Numbered from the stretch's first letter, positions 1 to 9,851 are shown. The stretch: DNA of 64,000 nt from Rhodobacter sp. (GCA_027484985.1 JAIXRW010000044.1:53716-117715), one strand, 5' to 3'. Notes: generated from the letters alone by a model not told the origin. A program made the numbers and translations.

Positions 1-773
1 TGATGCAGATCCTGCACAACCTTTTGTCCAATGCGGTGAAGTTCACCGAACGCGGCACCGTGGCCCTGCGGCTGGTTGGAGGGACGGGTGAGGCGCTGGT
101 GATCGAGGTGTCCGATACCGGCATCGGCATGACCGAGGCCGAGGTGGCGCGCATCTTCGAGGATTTCGAACAGGCCGACCCGAGCATGACACGGCGCTAT
201 GGCGGCACGGGGCTGGGCATGTCGATCCTGCGGCGGCTGGCGCGGATGATGGAAGGGAGCGTGGGTATCGACAGCGCCCCCGGGCGGGGCACACGGGTGC
301 GCGTGACCCTGCCCCTGCCCTGCGCCGAGGCCCCTGCCCCCGCCACTCTGCCCGACGGCCCCGAGCCGAGCCTGTCGGGGATCAGGGCGCTGGTGGCCGA
401 TGACAACCCGATCAACCTGCAAATCATCGACGCCTTCCTGCGCCGCATGGGGGCCGAGACGGTGCTGGTCGAGGATGGCGCGGCAGCGGTGCGCGAATGG
501 GCGCCGGGGCGGTTCGACGTGATCTGCCTTGATATCGCCATGCCCACGCTTGATGGCATGTCGGCCCTGCGCGAGATAAAGGCCAAGGCGCGGCAGGCGG
601 GCGACCCGGCACCGCCCGCGCTGGCCATCACCGCCAATGCCATGGCCCATCAGGTGCGCGACTATCTGGATGCGGGTTTCGCCGCCCATCTGCCCAAGCC
701 GGTGCGCCGCGCCGACCTTGCGCGGATGGTGGCGCAGGTGACGGGGCGCGACAGGGCGTTTGCGCTGCGCTGA
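1..773 (+). CDS. Hybrid sensor histidine kinase, C-terminal part (5' end outside window)
   Basis: Two-component signalling protein cut by the window edge. Counting from the first Met codon at position 3, the visible part is an ATPase domain with an N box (NLLSNAVKFT, residues 6-15), a G1 box (DTGIGM, 38-43) and a G2 box (GGTGLGM, 67-73), followed by a receiver domain with the acidic pair D133-D134, phospho-acceptor D177 in DIAMP, T210 and K232. The frame is open to the window edge, so the sensor part and the phospho-accepting His lie upstream. A hybrid of this layout normally passes phosphate on to an Hpt protein; no partner is visible downstream. The signal sensed cannot be told. Confidence 0.9.
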   Translation, partial: MQILHNLLSNAVKFTERGTVALRLVGGTGEALVIEVSDTGIGMTEAEVARIFEDFEQADPSMTRRYGGTGLGMSILRRLARMMEGSVGIDSAPGRGTRVRVTLPLPCAEAPAPATLPDGPEPSLSGIRALVADDNPINLQIIDAFLRRMGAETVLVEDGAAAVREWAPGRFDVICLDIAMPTLDGMSALREIKAKARQAGDPAPPALAITANAMAHQVRDYLDAGFAAHLPKPVRRADLARMVAQVTGRDRAFALR

Positions 774-886
774 GGCTGCGGCGGGACGGGCGGTTGACAA
801 GCGCCACGGCGGGGGCATGACTGCCGCGGGGATGCGCCGCTGCGCTGCGGCGGGCGCGCCGGTGGAATTTCGGGAAAGGCCCGCGC

Positions 887-2836
887 ATGACTGTTTCACT
901 CAGCCGCCACGGCGATATTGCCCTTGTCCGTCTGGATAATCCGCCTGTCAACGCGCTGGGGCGGGCGGTGCGCGAGGGGCTGTTGGCCGTGCTGGCCGAG
1001 ACCGAGGCCGATCTGTCCTTGCGGGCGGTGGTGCTGGCGGGGGCGGGCAAGCTGTTCGTGGGCGGGGCCGACATTGCCGAGTTCGACGCCCCGCCCCAAC
1101 CGCCGCATCTGCCCGAGGTTCTGGCGCGGATCGAAGCCGCGCGCCTGCCATGGATCGCGGCCCTGCACGGGCAGGCGCTGGGGGGCGGGCTGGAACTGGC
1201 CCTTGCCTGCCGGTTCCGCGTGGCGGCGGCGGGGGCGCGTTTCGCGCTGCCCGAGGTCAATCTGGGCCTGATCCCCGGTGCGGGGGGCACGCAGCGCCTG
1301 CCCCGCCTGATCGGGGCCGGGGCGGCGCTGGAAATGGCGGCGGAACGGCGCATGGTATCGGCAGACGAGGCGCTGGCGCTGGGGCTGGTCGATCACGTGG
1401 CGGCGGGGCAGGTCGAGGAGGACGCGGTGGCCTTTGCCCGTGCGGCGCTTGACCGGCCCCTGCCCGCGCCGGTTGGCGCGCGCCCCGTGGCCGACCCCGG
1501 CGCCGCCTTTTGGCAGGAGGCGGCGGCGCGGATCGCCAAGGCGGCCAAGGGGCAGGCCGCGCCGCTGGCCGCGCTCGAGGTGATGCGGATCGGGGTGGAG
1601 CGGGGCTTTGCCGCCGGTTCCACGGCCGAACGCGCGCGGTTTCTGGCCCTGCGCGACAGCGACGAGGCGGCGGCGCTGCGGCATCTGTTCTTTGCCGAAC
1701 GCGCCGCGCCGCGACCGGCCGCGCTGCGCGGGGTGGCGCCCGTGGCGCTGTCAGCGGTGGGCGTGGTGGGCGGGGGCACGATGGGGGCGGGCATCGCCGC
1801 GGCCCTGCGGAATGCGGGCCTGCCCGTGGTGCTGTCGGAACGCGATCCGGCGGCGCTGGAGCGCGGGCTTGCCACGCTGCGCGGCATTTTCGACGCCGCC
1901 GCCAAGCGCGGGCTGACCACACCCGAAGAAGCGGCGGCGCGGATGGCGGGGGTCACGGGGACCGTGGGGCTGCACGGGCTGGCAGGCTGCGATCTGGTGA
2001 TCGAGGCGGTGTTCGAGGATCTGGCCGTCAAGCGCGAGGTGTTCGGGGCGCTGGCCACGATCTGCGCGCCGGGGGCGGTGCTGGCCACCAATACCAGCTA
2101 TATCGACCCGCGGCTGATCTTTGACGGGCTGGCGGGGCCGGACCGCTGCATCGGGCTGCATTTCTTCAGCCCCGCGCAGGTGATGAAACTGGTCGAGATC
2201 ATTCCGCTGCCCGACACCTCGGCCACGGTGCTGGCCACGGGGTTCGATCTGGCGGCGCGGCTGGGCAAGGTGCCGGTGCAATCGGGCATCTGCGACGGGT
2301 TCATCGGCAACCGCATCTTGCGGCGCTATCGGGCCGAGGCCGAGGCGATGCTGCGCGACGGGGTGGCGCATTGGGCGATAGATGCCGCGATGCGCGGCTT
2401 TGGCTATGCGATGGGACCGTTCGAGATGCAGGATCTGGCGGGGCTGGACATCTCGTTCCTGCACCGCGAGGCGGCGCGGGCGCGGGGCGAGGCTGTGCCC
2501 GAAACGCCGGGCGACCTTTTGGTGCGGGCGGGCCGCAAGGGGCAAAAGACTGGCGGCGGCTGGTATGATTACGCGCCGGGCGACCGCACGCCCCGCCTGT
2601 CGGACAAGGCGGCGCGCATCGTGGCACCGCTGGCGGGCCCCGCCCGCGACATGGCCGAAGGCGACATCGTGGCGCGGCTGATCGCCGCCATGGCCGCCGA
2701 GGGGCAGGCCATACTGGACGAGGGAATCGCGGCCAGCCCGCAAGACATCGATCTGGTCGAGGTGCATGGTTACGGCTTTCCGCGCATCAAGGGCGGGCCG
2801 ATGTTCCTGACGGCGCGGCAGGCAACTCGGGGCTGA
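887..2836 (+). CDS. Bifunctional enoyl-CoA hydratase / 3-hydroxyacyl-CoA dehydrogenase
   Basis: Fatty-acid or other acyl-CoA beta-oxidation enzyme of the FadB/FadJ type, 649 aa, near the short end of the family. The N-terminal crotonase domain (about 1-190) shows the oxyanion-hole glycines and Glu103/Glu123 in GGGLELAL and LPEVNLGLIPG. A Rossmann NAD domain begins near residue 288 (VGVVGGGTMGAGIA), and the C-terminal 3HCDH domain follows. It hydrates 2-enoyl-CoA and oxidises the L-3-hydroxyacyl-CoA with NAD. No thiolase gene is adjacent; the nearest thiolase is the pcaF-like gene at 35.3 kb, which has its own context. The ATG follows a GGGAAAGG-like ribosome site. Confidence 0.93.
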   Translation: MTVSLSRHGDIALVRLDNPPVNALGRAVREGLLAVLAETEADLSLRAVVLAGAGKLFVGGADIAEFDAPPQPPHLPEVLARIEAARLPWIAALHGQALGGGLELALACRFRVAAAGARFALPEVNLGLIPGAGGTQRLPRLIGAGAALEMAAERRMVSADEALALGLVDHVAAGQVEEDAVAFARAALDRPLPAPVGARPVADPGAAFWQEAAARIAKAAKGQAAPLAALEVMRIGVERGFAAGSTAERARFLALRDSDEAAALRHLFFAERAAPRPAALRGVAPVALSAVGVVGGGTMGAGIAAALRNAGLPVVLSERDPAALERGLATLRGIFDAAAKRGLTTPEEAAARMAGVTGTVGLHGLAGCDLVIEAVFEDLAVKREVFGALATICAPGAVLATNTSYIDPRLIFDGLAGPDRCIGLHFFSPAQVMKLVEIIPLPDTSATVLATGFDLAARLGKVPVQSGICDGFIGNRILRRYRAEAEAMLRDGVAHWAIDAAMRGFGYAMGPFEMQDLAGLDISFLHREAARARGEAVPETPGDLLVRAGRKGQKTGGGWYDYAPGDRTPRLSDKAARIVAPLAGPARDMAEGDIVARLIAAMAAEGQAILDEGIAASPQDIDLVEVHGYGFPRIKGGPMFLTARQATRG

Positions 2837-2960
2837 GGCGTCAGGGGGCTGGCGGGTCAAGCGGTTGGCGCGAAATGCCGCGCCCCCTTGGCCGACTACC
2901 GTGTTGATTTGGGGCCATGGCGCCCCAGTTCCGGCTGCAAACAGGCAGGACGGATGCGAC

Positions 2961-4181
2961 ATGGTGCTTTTTCCCCCGACCCGCGCTGCGGGCGTGCAGC
3001 GGATGCAGGATTTCACCCCGCGCATGGGCAGCCGCTATGCCAACGGACGCAATTACGATGACGGGCCGGGGCGGCACGGCGCGGTGTCGATGCTGTCGCC
3101 GTATCTGCGCCGCCGCCTGCTGACCGAACCCGAGGTGATCGCCGCCGCCGTGGCCGCCCATGGGGCAGACGGGGCCGAGAAATTCGTGCAGGAAGTGGTC
3201 TGGCGCAGTTACTTCAAGGGCTGGCTGGAACGGCGCCCGCAGGTCTGGCGGGGCTATGTCCACGGGCTAGACGGGGATCTGGCCGCGCTGGACCTTGACC
3301 GCCGCCTACGCCGCGATGTGGCGCGGGCCGAGGCGGGTGAAACCGGCATCGCGTGTTTCGACGCATGGGCCGAAGAACTGGTCGAGACGGGCTATCTGCA
3401 CAACCACTCGCGGATGTGGTTCGCGTCGATCTGGATGTTCACGCTGGGCCTGCCGTGGCGTCTGGGGGCGGATTTCATGTATCGCCACCTGATCGACGGC
3501 GATGCGGCATCGAACACGCTGGGCTGGCGCTGGGTGGCGGGGCTGCATACGCGCGGCAAGGCCTATGCCGCCGAGGCGGGCAATATCGCCACCTATACGC
3601 GCCAGCGCTTTACCCCGCGCCCGTCCGATCTGGCGCCCGTGGTGGCGGGGCTTGAGGCGACGGAACCCAACGGGCTGCCGCCGGTGCTGCCCTTGCGCGC
3701 CGTGGTGGCGCCGGTGGCGGGGGCGCCCACGGCGCTGTTGCTGACGGATGAGGATTGCGGGATCGAGGGGTTCGATCTGGCCGCGCTCGACCTGCGGGCG
3801 GTGGCGCTGCTGGGGGCAAGCGCGCTCCGCTCGTCCCGGCCGGTGGCAGAGGCAGTGGCGGCGTTCGAGGCGGGGGCGCTGGCCGATACGGCGGCGCGGG
3901 CGGGGCTGGCACAGGCCGCACCGATGCAGGCGGGCGATCCGGCGGCGCTGGCCCAGTGGGCGGCACGGGCGGGGGCGGTGCAGGTGGTGACGCCCTATGT
4001 GCCGCAGGGGCCGCTGCGCGACTGGCTTGACGAAGCCCTGCCCGCGCTGGCGACACGCGGGATCGTGCTGGCCGAATGGCGGCGCGACTGGGACGGGATG
4101 GTCTGGCCGCTGGCCACGGCGGGCTTTTTCAAGGTGCGCGAACGTATCCCCGCGCTGCTGGCGGCGGCGGGGATCGGCTGA
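2961..4181 (+). CDS. Photolyase/cryptochrome-like FAD-binding protein with rearranged domains
   Basis: Protein of 406 aa from the chosen ATG; an in-frame ATG at 2865 would add 32 unlikely residues. The first 230 residues match the second half of the photolyase FAD domain: WRSYFKGWLE, then the YLHNHSRMW...WRLG...RHLIDGD...N-x-LGW-W-x-G run that lines the flavin. The usual N-terminal antenna (alpha/beta) domain is absent at the front. The C-terminal 170 residues instead look like an alpha/beta domain and end in a WPLATAGFFKVRERIP block. I infer a photolyase-family flavoprotein in which the alpha/beta domain sits behind the FAD domain. Whether it repairs DNA or is a light sensor is not decided by the sequence. 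Confidence 0.75.
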   Translation: MVLFPPTRAAGVQRMQDFTPRMGSRYANGRNYDDGPGRHGAVSMLSPYLRRRLLTEPEVIAAAVAAHGADGAEKFVQEVVWRSYFKGWLERRPQVWRGYVHGLDGDLAALDLDRRLRRDVARAEAGETGIACFDAWAEELVETGYLHNHSRMWFASIWMFTLGLPWRLGADFMYRHLIDGDAASNTLGWRWVAGLHTRGKAYAAEAGNIATYTRQRFTPRPSDLAPVVAGLEATEPNGLPPVLPLRAVVAPVAGAPTALLLTDEDCGIEGFDLAALDLRAVALLGASALRSSRPVAEAVAAFEAGALADTAARAGLAQAAPMQAGDPAALAQWAARAGAVQVVTPYVPQGPLRDWLDEALPALATRGIVLAEWRRDWDGMVWPLATAGFFKVRERIPALLAAAGIG

Positions 4182-4187
4182 GCGCCG

Positions 4188-5189
4188 CTATGCCGCGGCA
4201 GGGGCGGATCGGGCAGCGCGTTGGGCGATCAGCGCGCAAAGCACCAGTTGCATCAGGTGGTAGATCATCAGCGGCAAGACGATGAAGGGCAGGTTCGGCC
4301 CCGCGAACAGGATGCCCGCCATGGGCAGGCCGGTGGCAAGGCTTTTGGTCGATCCGCAGTAAAGCGTGGTGTAAAGATCGCCCCGTTGCAGGCCCAGCAA
4401 CCGCCCCGCGCCCAGCGCCACCGCGACGGCAAACGCGAACAGCGCAAGGCACAGCACCAGCGTGACGGCAAAGCCCGTCACCGAAAGCCGCTGCCAGATG
4501 CCGTTGACCATACCCGCCGAAAAGGCGGCATAGACGATCAGCAAAATCGACCCGCGATCGACGATCATGGTGGGCAGTTTATGCCGGTTGAGCGGGCCTG
4601 CCAGCCAAGGCCGCGCCAGTTGGCCCAGACCGAAGGGCAGCAAGATCTGCTGGATGATGGCCCAGACCGCGCCCGCATCGACGGCATGTTCGCCCCCCTG
4701 CGGCACCAGCAGGGCCAGCAAAAGCGGGGTCAGCAGCACCGCAAGCAGGTTCGAGATCGAGGCCGCGCAGACCGCCCCCGCGACATTGCCCCCCGAAACC
4801 GAGGTGAAGGCGATCGAGCTTTGCACCGTCGAGGGCAGGCAGCCGATATACAGAAAGCCCAGCCCCATCGCAGCGGGCAGCCAAAGCTGCGCCACGGGGT
4901 TCAGCACCAGCCCGAGCAGCGGAAACAGGCCAAAAGTGCATAGCAGGATCAGCCCTTGCAGCCGCCAATGGGTCAGCCCCGACAGGATCGAGGCCGTGGA
5001 CAGCTTGGCGCCATACAGGAAAAACAGCAGCGAAACCGCCCAGAAGGTCACGGTTTTCAGACCTGACGCGACCTCGCCCCGCGCGGGGGCCAGCGTGGCC
5101 AGCAGCACCGTGCCGACCAGCAGCATCATGTAGCGGTCAATACCGATGCGGCGCAGCGCGGTTTCGAGGCGGGAAAGGAAGGCGGGCAT
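4188..5189 (-). CDS. Bile acid:sodium symporter family (SLC10A7-like) membrane transporter
   Basis: Integral membrane protein of 333 aa with about nine to ten hydrophobic segments. It has the family core with the crossover sequence GCLPSTVQSSIAFTSVSGGN (about residues 116-135), typical of the prokaryotic SBF-like branch of the BASS superfamily. Members move organic anions with sodium; the substrate here is unknown. It ends 6 bp from the convergent photolyase-like gene. Together with the glutamine-synthetase-like gene just upstream on the same strand (18-bp gap) it may form a two-gene transcript, which would hint at an amine or carboxylate substrate (inference). Confidence 0.85.
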   Translation of the reverse strand: MPAFLSRLETALRRIGIDRYMMLLVGTVLLATLAPARGEVASGLKTVTFWAVSLLFFLYGAKLSTASILSGLTHWRLQGLILLCTFGLFPLLGLVLNPVAQLWLPAAMGLGFLYIGCLPSTVQSSIAFTSVSGGNVAGAVCAASISNLLAVLLTPLLLALLVPQGGEHAVDAGAVWAIIQQILLPFGLGQLARPWLAGPLNRHKLPTMIVDRGSILLIVYAAFSAGMVNGIWQRLSVTGFAVTLVLCLALFAFAVAVALGAGRLLGLQRGDLYTTLYCGSTKSLATGLPMAGILFAGPNLPFIVLPLMIYHLMQLVLCALIAQRAARSAPAAA

Positions 5190-5207
5190 GATGTCCTGTC
5201 TGGCCGG

Positions 5208-6566
5208 TCAGACCGTGAAGCCGTAAAGCCGCCATTCGGTTTCGGTCACCTCGGCGGCAAGGTGGCGGTATTCGCCGCGCTTGATGGCGACAAAGCCGGC
5301 ATGAAGGTCATCGCCCAGCAGGCGGCGCATGGCGGCCGAGCTATCGAAAGCGTCGATCGCATCCAGCCAGTTGCGCGGCAAGGCGGGGCCGGACTGGCCC
5401 GCCGGACCCGCAGGGATGCGGGCGGCAATGCCATCGAGCGCCGAGCCGAGCGTGCTTGCCGCCACAAGGTAGGGGTTGGCATCGACACCCGCGATGCGGT
5501 GTTCGAAATGGCGCGTGGCGGGGCTGCCCGCAGGCAGGCGCAGGGCGACGTTGCGGTCCTCGATCCCCCATGAATTGGTGGCGGGCGAATAGACCGTGGC
5601 CGCAAAGCGCCGCCATGAATTGAGGTTGGGGGCCAAAAGCAGCATCGAGCCCGCCATATCGGCGCGGATGCCGCCGATGGCGTTCAGCATCAGGGGCGAC
5701 AATTGGCCATCGGGGCCGTCGGCAAACAGGTTGGCGCCGGTGGCATCGGCCAGCGACAGGTGCAGGTGCATGCCCGAACCCGACTGGTCGCCAAAGGGTT
5801 TGGCCATGAAACAGGCCTCGCAGCCGAAGCGACGGGCGGTGGCGCGGATCAGGCGCTTGGCCATCACGATATCATCGGCGGCGCGGGCAAGATCGCGGTA
5901 GCGCAGGGTCAGTTCATACTGGCCGGGGGCATATTCCGAAATCAGCGTCTCGAGCGGCAGGTCGAGCGATTTCGCCCCCTCATAGACCGATTGGAACAGG
6001 GGCCACATCTCGTCAAGCTCATCGACCGACATGGTGTTGGTCGCGCCGCTTTGGCGGCCGGTCAGGCTGTAGCGGGCGGGGCGGTGGCGGCCGGTGGCAT
6101 CGGGTTCGGGGTGGATCAGATAAAACTCCAGCTCCATCGCGCCCATCGGGGCAAAGCCCATGCTGCGGGCGCGATCGATCTGGCGCATCAGCGCGGCGCG
6201 GGGGTCAAGCGGGTGGGGGGCGCCGTCGGGGCCTGTCATGGTCAGCAGGACCATGCCGCGCCCCGTGGCGGGCAGAAAGCCCAGCGTGCCCGCCACCGGC
6301 CAGCAGCGGCTGTCACCCCCGCCATCCGATTGCAGCGCCAGCGCATCGGCCACATCGTCGCCTTCCACATCCTGCGCGAAAAGCGAGGCGGGCATGCCGC
6401 GCCCGCTGGCGAACAGGCCCTGCAATTCGTGCCGCCGGATGATCTTGCCACGGCCGATGCCATGGGCGTCGGTCAGCACGATGTCGATGGCTTCGGCCTG
6501 CGGGTGGCGGTCAAGAAAGGCCGCCGCTTCCGCCACCGGTGCGGCGCTGGGGGGGGATGCGGTCAC
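5208..6566 (-). CDS. Glutamine synthetase family protein (gamma-glutamyl-amide ligase type)
   Basis: ATP-dependent ligase of 452 aa of the PuuA/GlnA4 kind. Metal-binding MELEFYLIHPEPD, the GSGMHLHLSL block, the NLNSWRR motif and the ATNSWGIEDRN block are all present. The length and the lack of a clear C-terminal adenylylation loop argue against housekeeping GlnA. Such paralogues join glutamate to polyamines or other amines in the first step of their catabolism. No puuBCD partners are nearby, so the amine is unknown. The start is GTG at 6566 behind a purine-rich GAAAGG site. The 220-bp gap to the divergent glycosyltransferase gene should hold both promoters. Confidence 0.88.
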   Translation of the reverse strand: MTASPPSAAPVAEAAAFLDRHPQAEAIDIVLTDAHGIGRGKIIRRHELQGLFASGRGMPASLFAQDVEGDDVADALALQSDGGGDSRCWPVAGTLGFLPATGRGMVLLTMTGPDGAPHPLDPRAALMRQIDRARSMGFAPMGAMELEFYLIHPEPDATGRHRPARYSLTGRQSGATNTMSVDELDEMWPLFQSVYEGAKSLDLPLETLISEYAPGQYELTLRYRDLARAADDIVMAKRLIRATARRFGCEACFMAKPFGDQSGSGMHLHLSLADATGANLFADGPDGQLSPLMLNAIGGIRADMAGSMLLLAPNLNSWRRFAATVYSPATNSWGIEDRNVALRLPAGSPATRHFEHRIAGVDANPYLVAASTLGSALDGIAARIPAGPAGQSGPALPRNWLDAIDAFDSSAAMRRLLGDDLHAGFVAIKRGEYRHLAAEVTETEWRLYGFTV

Positions 6567-6786
6567 GGGGGGCGGGCCTTTCGCTGGAAACGGGAACGGC
6601 TTTTGTTAGCGCAGCGGGGGCGGCGCGTCGAGACGGCTGGCCACGGGCGGATGCCGCGCAAGATATGGGGGCAGGCCGCCACAATCACGCCACACTTCGT
6701 CCGCCTTTTGCGGCGAGGGTGCGAATCCGGTCTGGACCTTGCAGCGGTTTGGACCCGATACTGACCTTTGTGTTGCCAAAGTATGA

Positions 6787-9084
6787 GTGCCGCCCGTGTC
6801 GCGTCTGACCGAAGCTGAACAGGCCCTTGCCGAAGCCACGGCCGCACAGGCGCGGGGCGACCATGCCGCTGCGGCCGCCGCCTTCGGGCGGGCCGGGGCC
6901 GCGGGCGCGGGGGTCAAGCTGGTGGCGCGGGGCCATGCGCTGGCGCTTTCGGCGCTGGGCCGCCATGCCGAGGCAGTCGAGGTTTTCGCCCCGATGCAGG
7001 CCAAGGCCCCCAAAGACCCGATCGTGCTGAACCTGATGGGGGTTCTGCTCAAACGCGCGGGGCGGCTGAAACAGGCGCTGCCGGTGCTGGAACAGGCGCG
7101 CAAGCTGCGCCCGCAGGATGTTTCGGCATGGCAGAACCTTGGCAATGTCTATGAACTTTTGGGCGATGGCCCCCGCGCCGCCGAGATGTTTCGCGGGGCG
7201 CTGAAGATCAATCCGAAATCGGCCGAATTGTGGTGGCTGCTGGGGCGGCAACTGATGCAGCAGGACCGGCTGGCCGAAGCCGCCGACAGCCTGCGCCGCG
7301 CGGTGCAGCTGGCGCCCGCGAACCTGACAGCGCTGACCCAGCTGGTGCATGTGCTGCTGCGGACGGGACAGGCCGCCGAGGCCGAGGCGCTGATCGACCG
7401 GCTGCGCGCCAGCCGCCCCGACGATGACGAACTGGCGGTGATCGCGGCGCGCGTGGCGTTCCGGCGCGGCGATGCCGAATTGGCGGGCCGGATGCTGGAC
7501 GAGGTGATGGCGCGCCATCCTGGCCATGCCAATGCCGCGCTGCAATATGCCACCGTGTTCGGCGATGGCGACCGCCGCCGCGTGAACGAGGTGCTGGAAC
7601 GCGCCGTCGCGGCCAATCCGGACAGTTTCGAACTGCTTGAACGGCTGGTGGAAAGCCTTTCGCGCAGCCGCCATGACAGCGAGGCCGCGCATATCCAGCG
7701 CGCCTATGACCTTGGCAAGACCTTGCAGGACCGCTTTCCCGACCGCGTCAAGGACAGCGCGCGCACCTTGCGGACGGTGTTCATGCGGGCGCTTGACGAA
7801 GACAGGTTCGCGCGGACCGGCGGGCTGGACAGCCTGCTGCCGTTCTGGGCGCGGACGGGGGCCCATTCGTCGGTGCATTACGAACTGGGTCAGGTCGCCA
7901 CGATGGACGACCGCGTGCGGTTGGTCGAATGGCACCGCGACTGGGGCCGCCGCACCGCCAGCCGCATCACGCCGGTCGCCCCCCCTGCCTTGCCCGGGCT
8001 GGCGGGGGGCAGGAAGCTGCGGGTGGGGTTCATGTCGTCGGACCTGCGGCAACATCCGGTGACCTATTTCGCGCTGCCGCTGCTGGAAGGCTATGACCGC
8101 GACCGTGTCGAGGTGTTCTGCTATTCGTTCTATGAAGGCCAGATCGACCGCGCCCAGACCTATCTGGCGGGGCAGGTAACGGGGTTCCGCCACTGGCCGC
8201 GCCTGCCCGGCGATGCGGTGGCCGAACGGATCGCGGCGGACAGGCTCGATATCCTGTTCGAACTGGGCGGATCGACGGCGATGAACAAGCTTGAGGTCAT
8301 GGCCTATCGTCCGGCGCGGCTGGGGGCAAGCTGGCTGGGCTATCCCCATTCGGCGGGCATCGAACAGATCGACCTGATCCTGACCGATCCCTATATCCGG
8401 CCCGAAGATCCGCGCCTGCTGATCGAACGCCCGTTCGAGATGCCTGACACATGGGTGACGATCTCGCGCATGTTCGCGCAGGCCCCGATCACCGACGGCA
8501 CGCCCGAGGGGCGCAAGGGCCATCTGACCTTTGGCACGGCGAACAACCCCTACAAATACTCGGTCGCCTGTCTTGATCTGTGGGCCGCGACATTGCGGGC
8601 GGTGCCGGGGTCGCGCTTTGTGTTCCTGCGGCCCGAGGGGGCGGTGCCCGCCTTTATCGAAAACACCCGCGCCGCCTTTGCCCGCCGCGATGTGGACCCT
8701 ACGCGGATCGAATTCATCGGGGTGCGCGGCGACCATCTGCGCCATTACAACGAGATCGACGTGGCGCTTGACAGCCTGCCCCATGTGGGCGGGACCACGA
8801 CCTGCGAGGCGCTGTGGATGGGGGTGCCGACGGTTTCGCTGGTGGGGCCGGGCTTTCCCGAGCGGCTGTCCTATTCCAACCTGTCCAATGCCGGGCTGGG
8901 CGATTGCGCGGTGTTCTCGGCTGTGGATTACGTGGCCAAGGCGGTGGAACTGGCCGCCGACGGGGCGCGGCGGCTGGCGCTGCGCCATGGGTTGCGCGCG
9001 CAGATCCGCGCCAACCCGCTGGGGCAGGTCGAGCGGTTCACCAAGGCGTTTTACGACTGTGCAGCAAAGGTGGCGTCGGAATGA
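6787..9084 (+). CDS. TPR-repeat GT41 (SPINDLY/O-GlcNAc-transferase-like) glycosyltransferase
   Basis: Cytosolic protein of 765 aa without signal peptide or membrane segment. Residues 5 to about 330 are tandem TPR units (for example the repeat beginning LKQALPVLEQARKLRP). The glycosyltransferase domain starts near residue 410 with KLRVGFMSSDLRQHPV, including the conserved His in HPVTYF, and ends with the GVPTVSLVGP...LSYSNLSNAGL blocks. TPRs in this family bind the protein acceptor. The gene overlaps the next by 4 bp and leads a run of CDP-sugar genes, so I infer it transfers that sugar to a cytosolic protein (flagellin, as with the TPR enzyme FlmG, would be a candidate). The start is GTG 6787; GTG 6796 is a possible alternative. 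Confidence 0.87.
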   Translation: MPPVSRLTEAEQALAEATAAQARGDHAAAAAAFGRAGAAGAGVKLVARGHALALSALGRHAEAVEVFAPMQAKAPKDPIVLNLMGVLLKRAGRLKQALPVLEQARKLRPQDVSAWQNLGNVYELLGDGPRAAEMFRGALKINPKSAELWWLLGRQLMQQDRLAEAADSLRRAVQLAPANLTALTQLVHVLLRTGQAAEAEALIDRLRASRPDDDELAVIAARVAFRRGDAELAGRMLDEVMARHPGHANAALQYATVFGDGDRRRVNEVLERAVAANPDSFELLERLVESLSRSRHDSEAAHIQRAYDLGKTLQDRFPDRVKDSARTLRTVFMRALDEDRFARTGGLDSLLPFWARTGAHSSVHYELGQVATMDDRVRLVEWHRDWGRRTASRITPVAPPALPGLAGGRKLRVGFMSSDLRQHPVTYFALPLLEGYDRDRVEVFCYSFYEGQIDRAQTYLAGQVTGFRHWPRLPGDAVAERIAADRLDILFELGGSTAMNKLEVMAYRPARLGASWLGYPHSAGIEQIDLILTDPYIRPEDPRLLIERPFEMPDTWVTISRMFAQAPITDGTPEGRKGHLTFGTANNPYKYSVACLDLWAATLRAVPGSRFVFLRPEGAVPAFIENTRAAFARRDVDPTRIEFIGVRGDHLRHYNEIDVALDSLPHVGGTTTCEALWMGVPTVSLVGPGFPERLSYSNLSNAGLGDCAVFSAVDYVAKAVELAADGARRLALRHGLRAQIRANPLGQVERFTKAFYDCAAKVASE

Positions 9085-9851
9085 AGGCGGTTATTCTGGC
9101 AGGCGGGCGCGGCACGCGGCTGGCCGAAGAAACGGGCCTGCGCCCCAAGCCCATGGTCGAGATCGGCGGCCGCCCAATCCTGTGGCACATCATGAAGCTG
9201 TATGAACGCCACGGCATCACCGATTTCATCATCTGCCTTGGCTATCGCGGCTGGCAGATCAAGGAATACTTCCTGAACTATGCGCGGCTGTCGTCGGACC
9301 TGACGGTCGATCTTGGCGCGGGGTCGGTCGAGATGCTGCGCCCCGCCGCCGAACCCTGGCGCGTCACGCTGATCGATACCGGCGAAGATACCCAGACCGG
9401 CGGGCGGCTGAAACGGGTGGGCCATCTGCTGCGGGGTGAACGGGCCTTTTGCCTGACCTATGGCGACGGGGTGTCGGATGTGGATATCGGGGCGAGTATC
9501 GCCTTTCACCACGCCCATGGCCGCGCGGCGACCGTGACGGCGGTGCGCCCGCCGGGGCGGTTCGGCGCGCTGGACCGCGACGGGGCCACGGTGCGCGCCT
9601 TTACCGAAAAACCGGCCGGGGACGGGGCGCATATCAACGGCGGTTTCTTCGTGCTGTCGCCCGCCGTGCTGGACCGTATCGCGGGGGATGCCACGCTGTG
9701 GGAACAGGAACCCCTGCGCGGGCTGGCCGGGGATGGCGAGCTGGTCGCCTTTGACCATGCGGGCTTCTGGCAGCCGATGGACACGCTGCGCGACCGCGAA
9801 CAGCTGCAAGCCATGTGGGAGACGGGCCGCGCCCCGTGGAAAACATGGTAA
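9081..9851 (+). CDS. rfbF: Glucose-1-phosphate cytidylyltransferase
   Basis: Makes CDP-glucose from CTP and glucose 1-phosphate, the entry step to CDP-6-deoxy sugars. It has 256 aa, full length for the family. The nucleotide-binding signature AGGRGTRLAEETGLRPKP starts at residue 7 and the metal site lies in LTYGDGVSDVD. The ATG lies inside the stop of the glycosyltransferase gene (ATGA), so translation is probably coupled. Downstream rfbG uses its product directly. Cytosolic, Mg-dependent. Confidence 0.94.
   Translation: MKAVILAGGRGTRLAEETGLRPKPMVEIGGRPILWHIMKLYERHGITDFIICLGYRGWQIKEYFLNYARLSSDLTVDLGAGSVEMLRPAAEPWRVTLIDTGEDTQTGGRLKRVGHLLRGERAFCLTYGDGVSDVDIGASIAFHHAHGRAATVTAVRPPGRFGALDRDGATVRAFTEKPAGDGAHINGGFFVLSPAVLDRIAGDATLWEQEPLRGLAGDGELVAFDHAGFWQPMDTLRDREQLQAMWETGRAPWKTW

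Noticed and set aside
6685..8988. 767-aa open frame antisense to the GT41 gene
   Set aside because: It is the complement of a TPR gene with strong codon bias. The translation is His/Gln/Arg-rich without recognisable domains, and the plus-strand protein has clear motifs.
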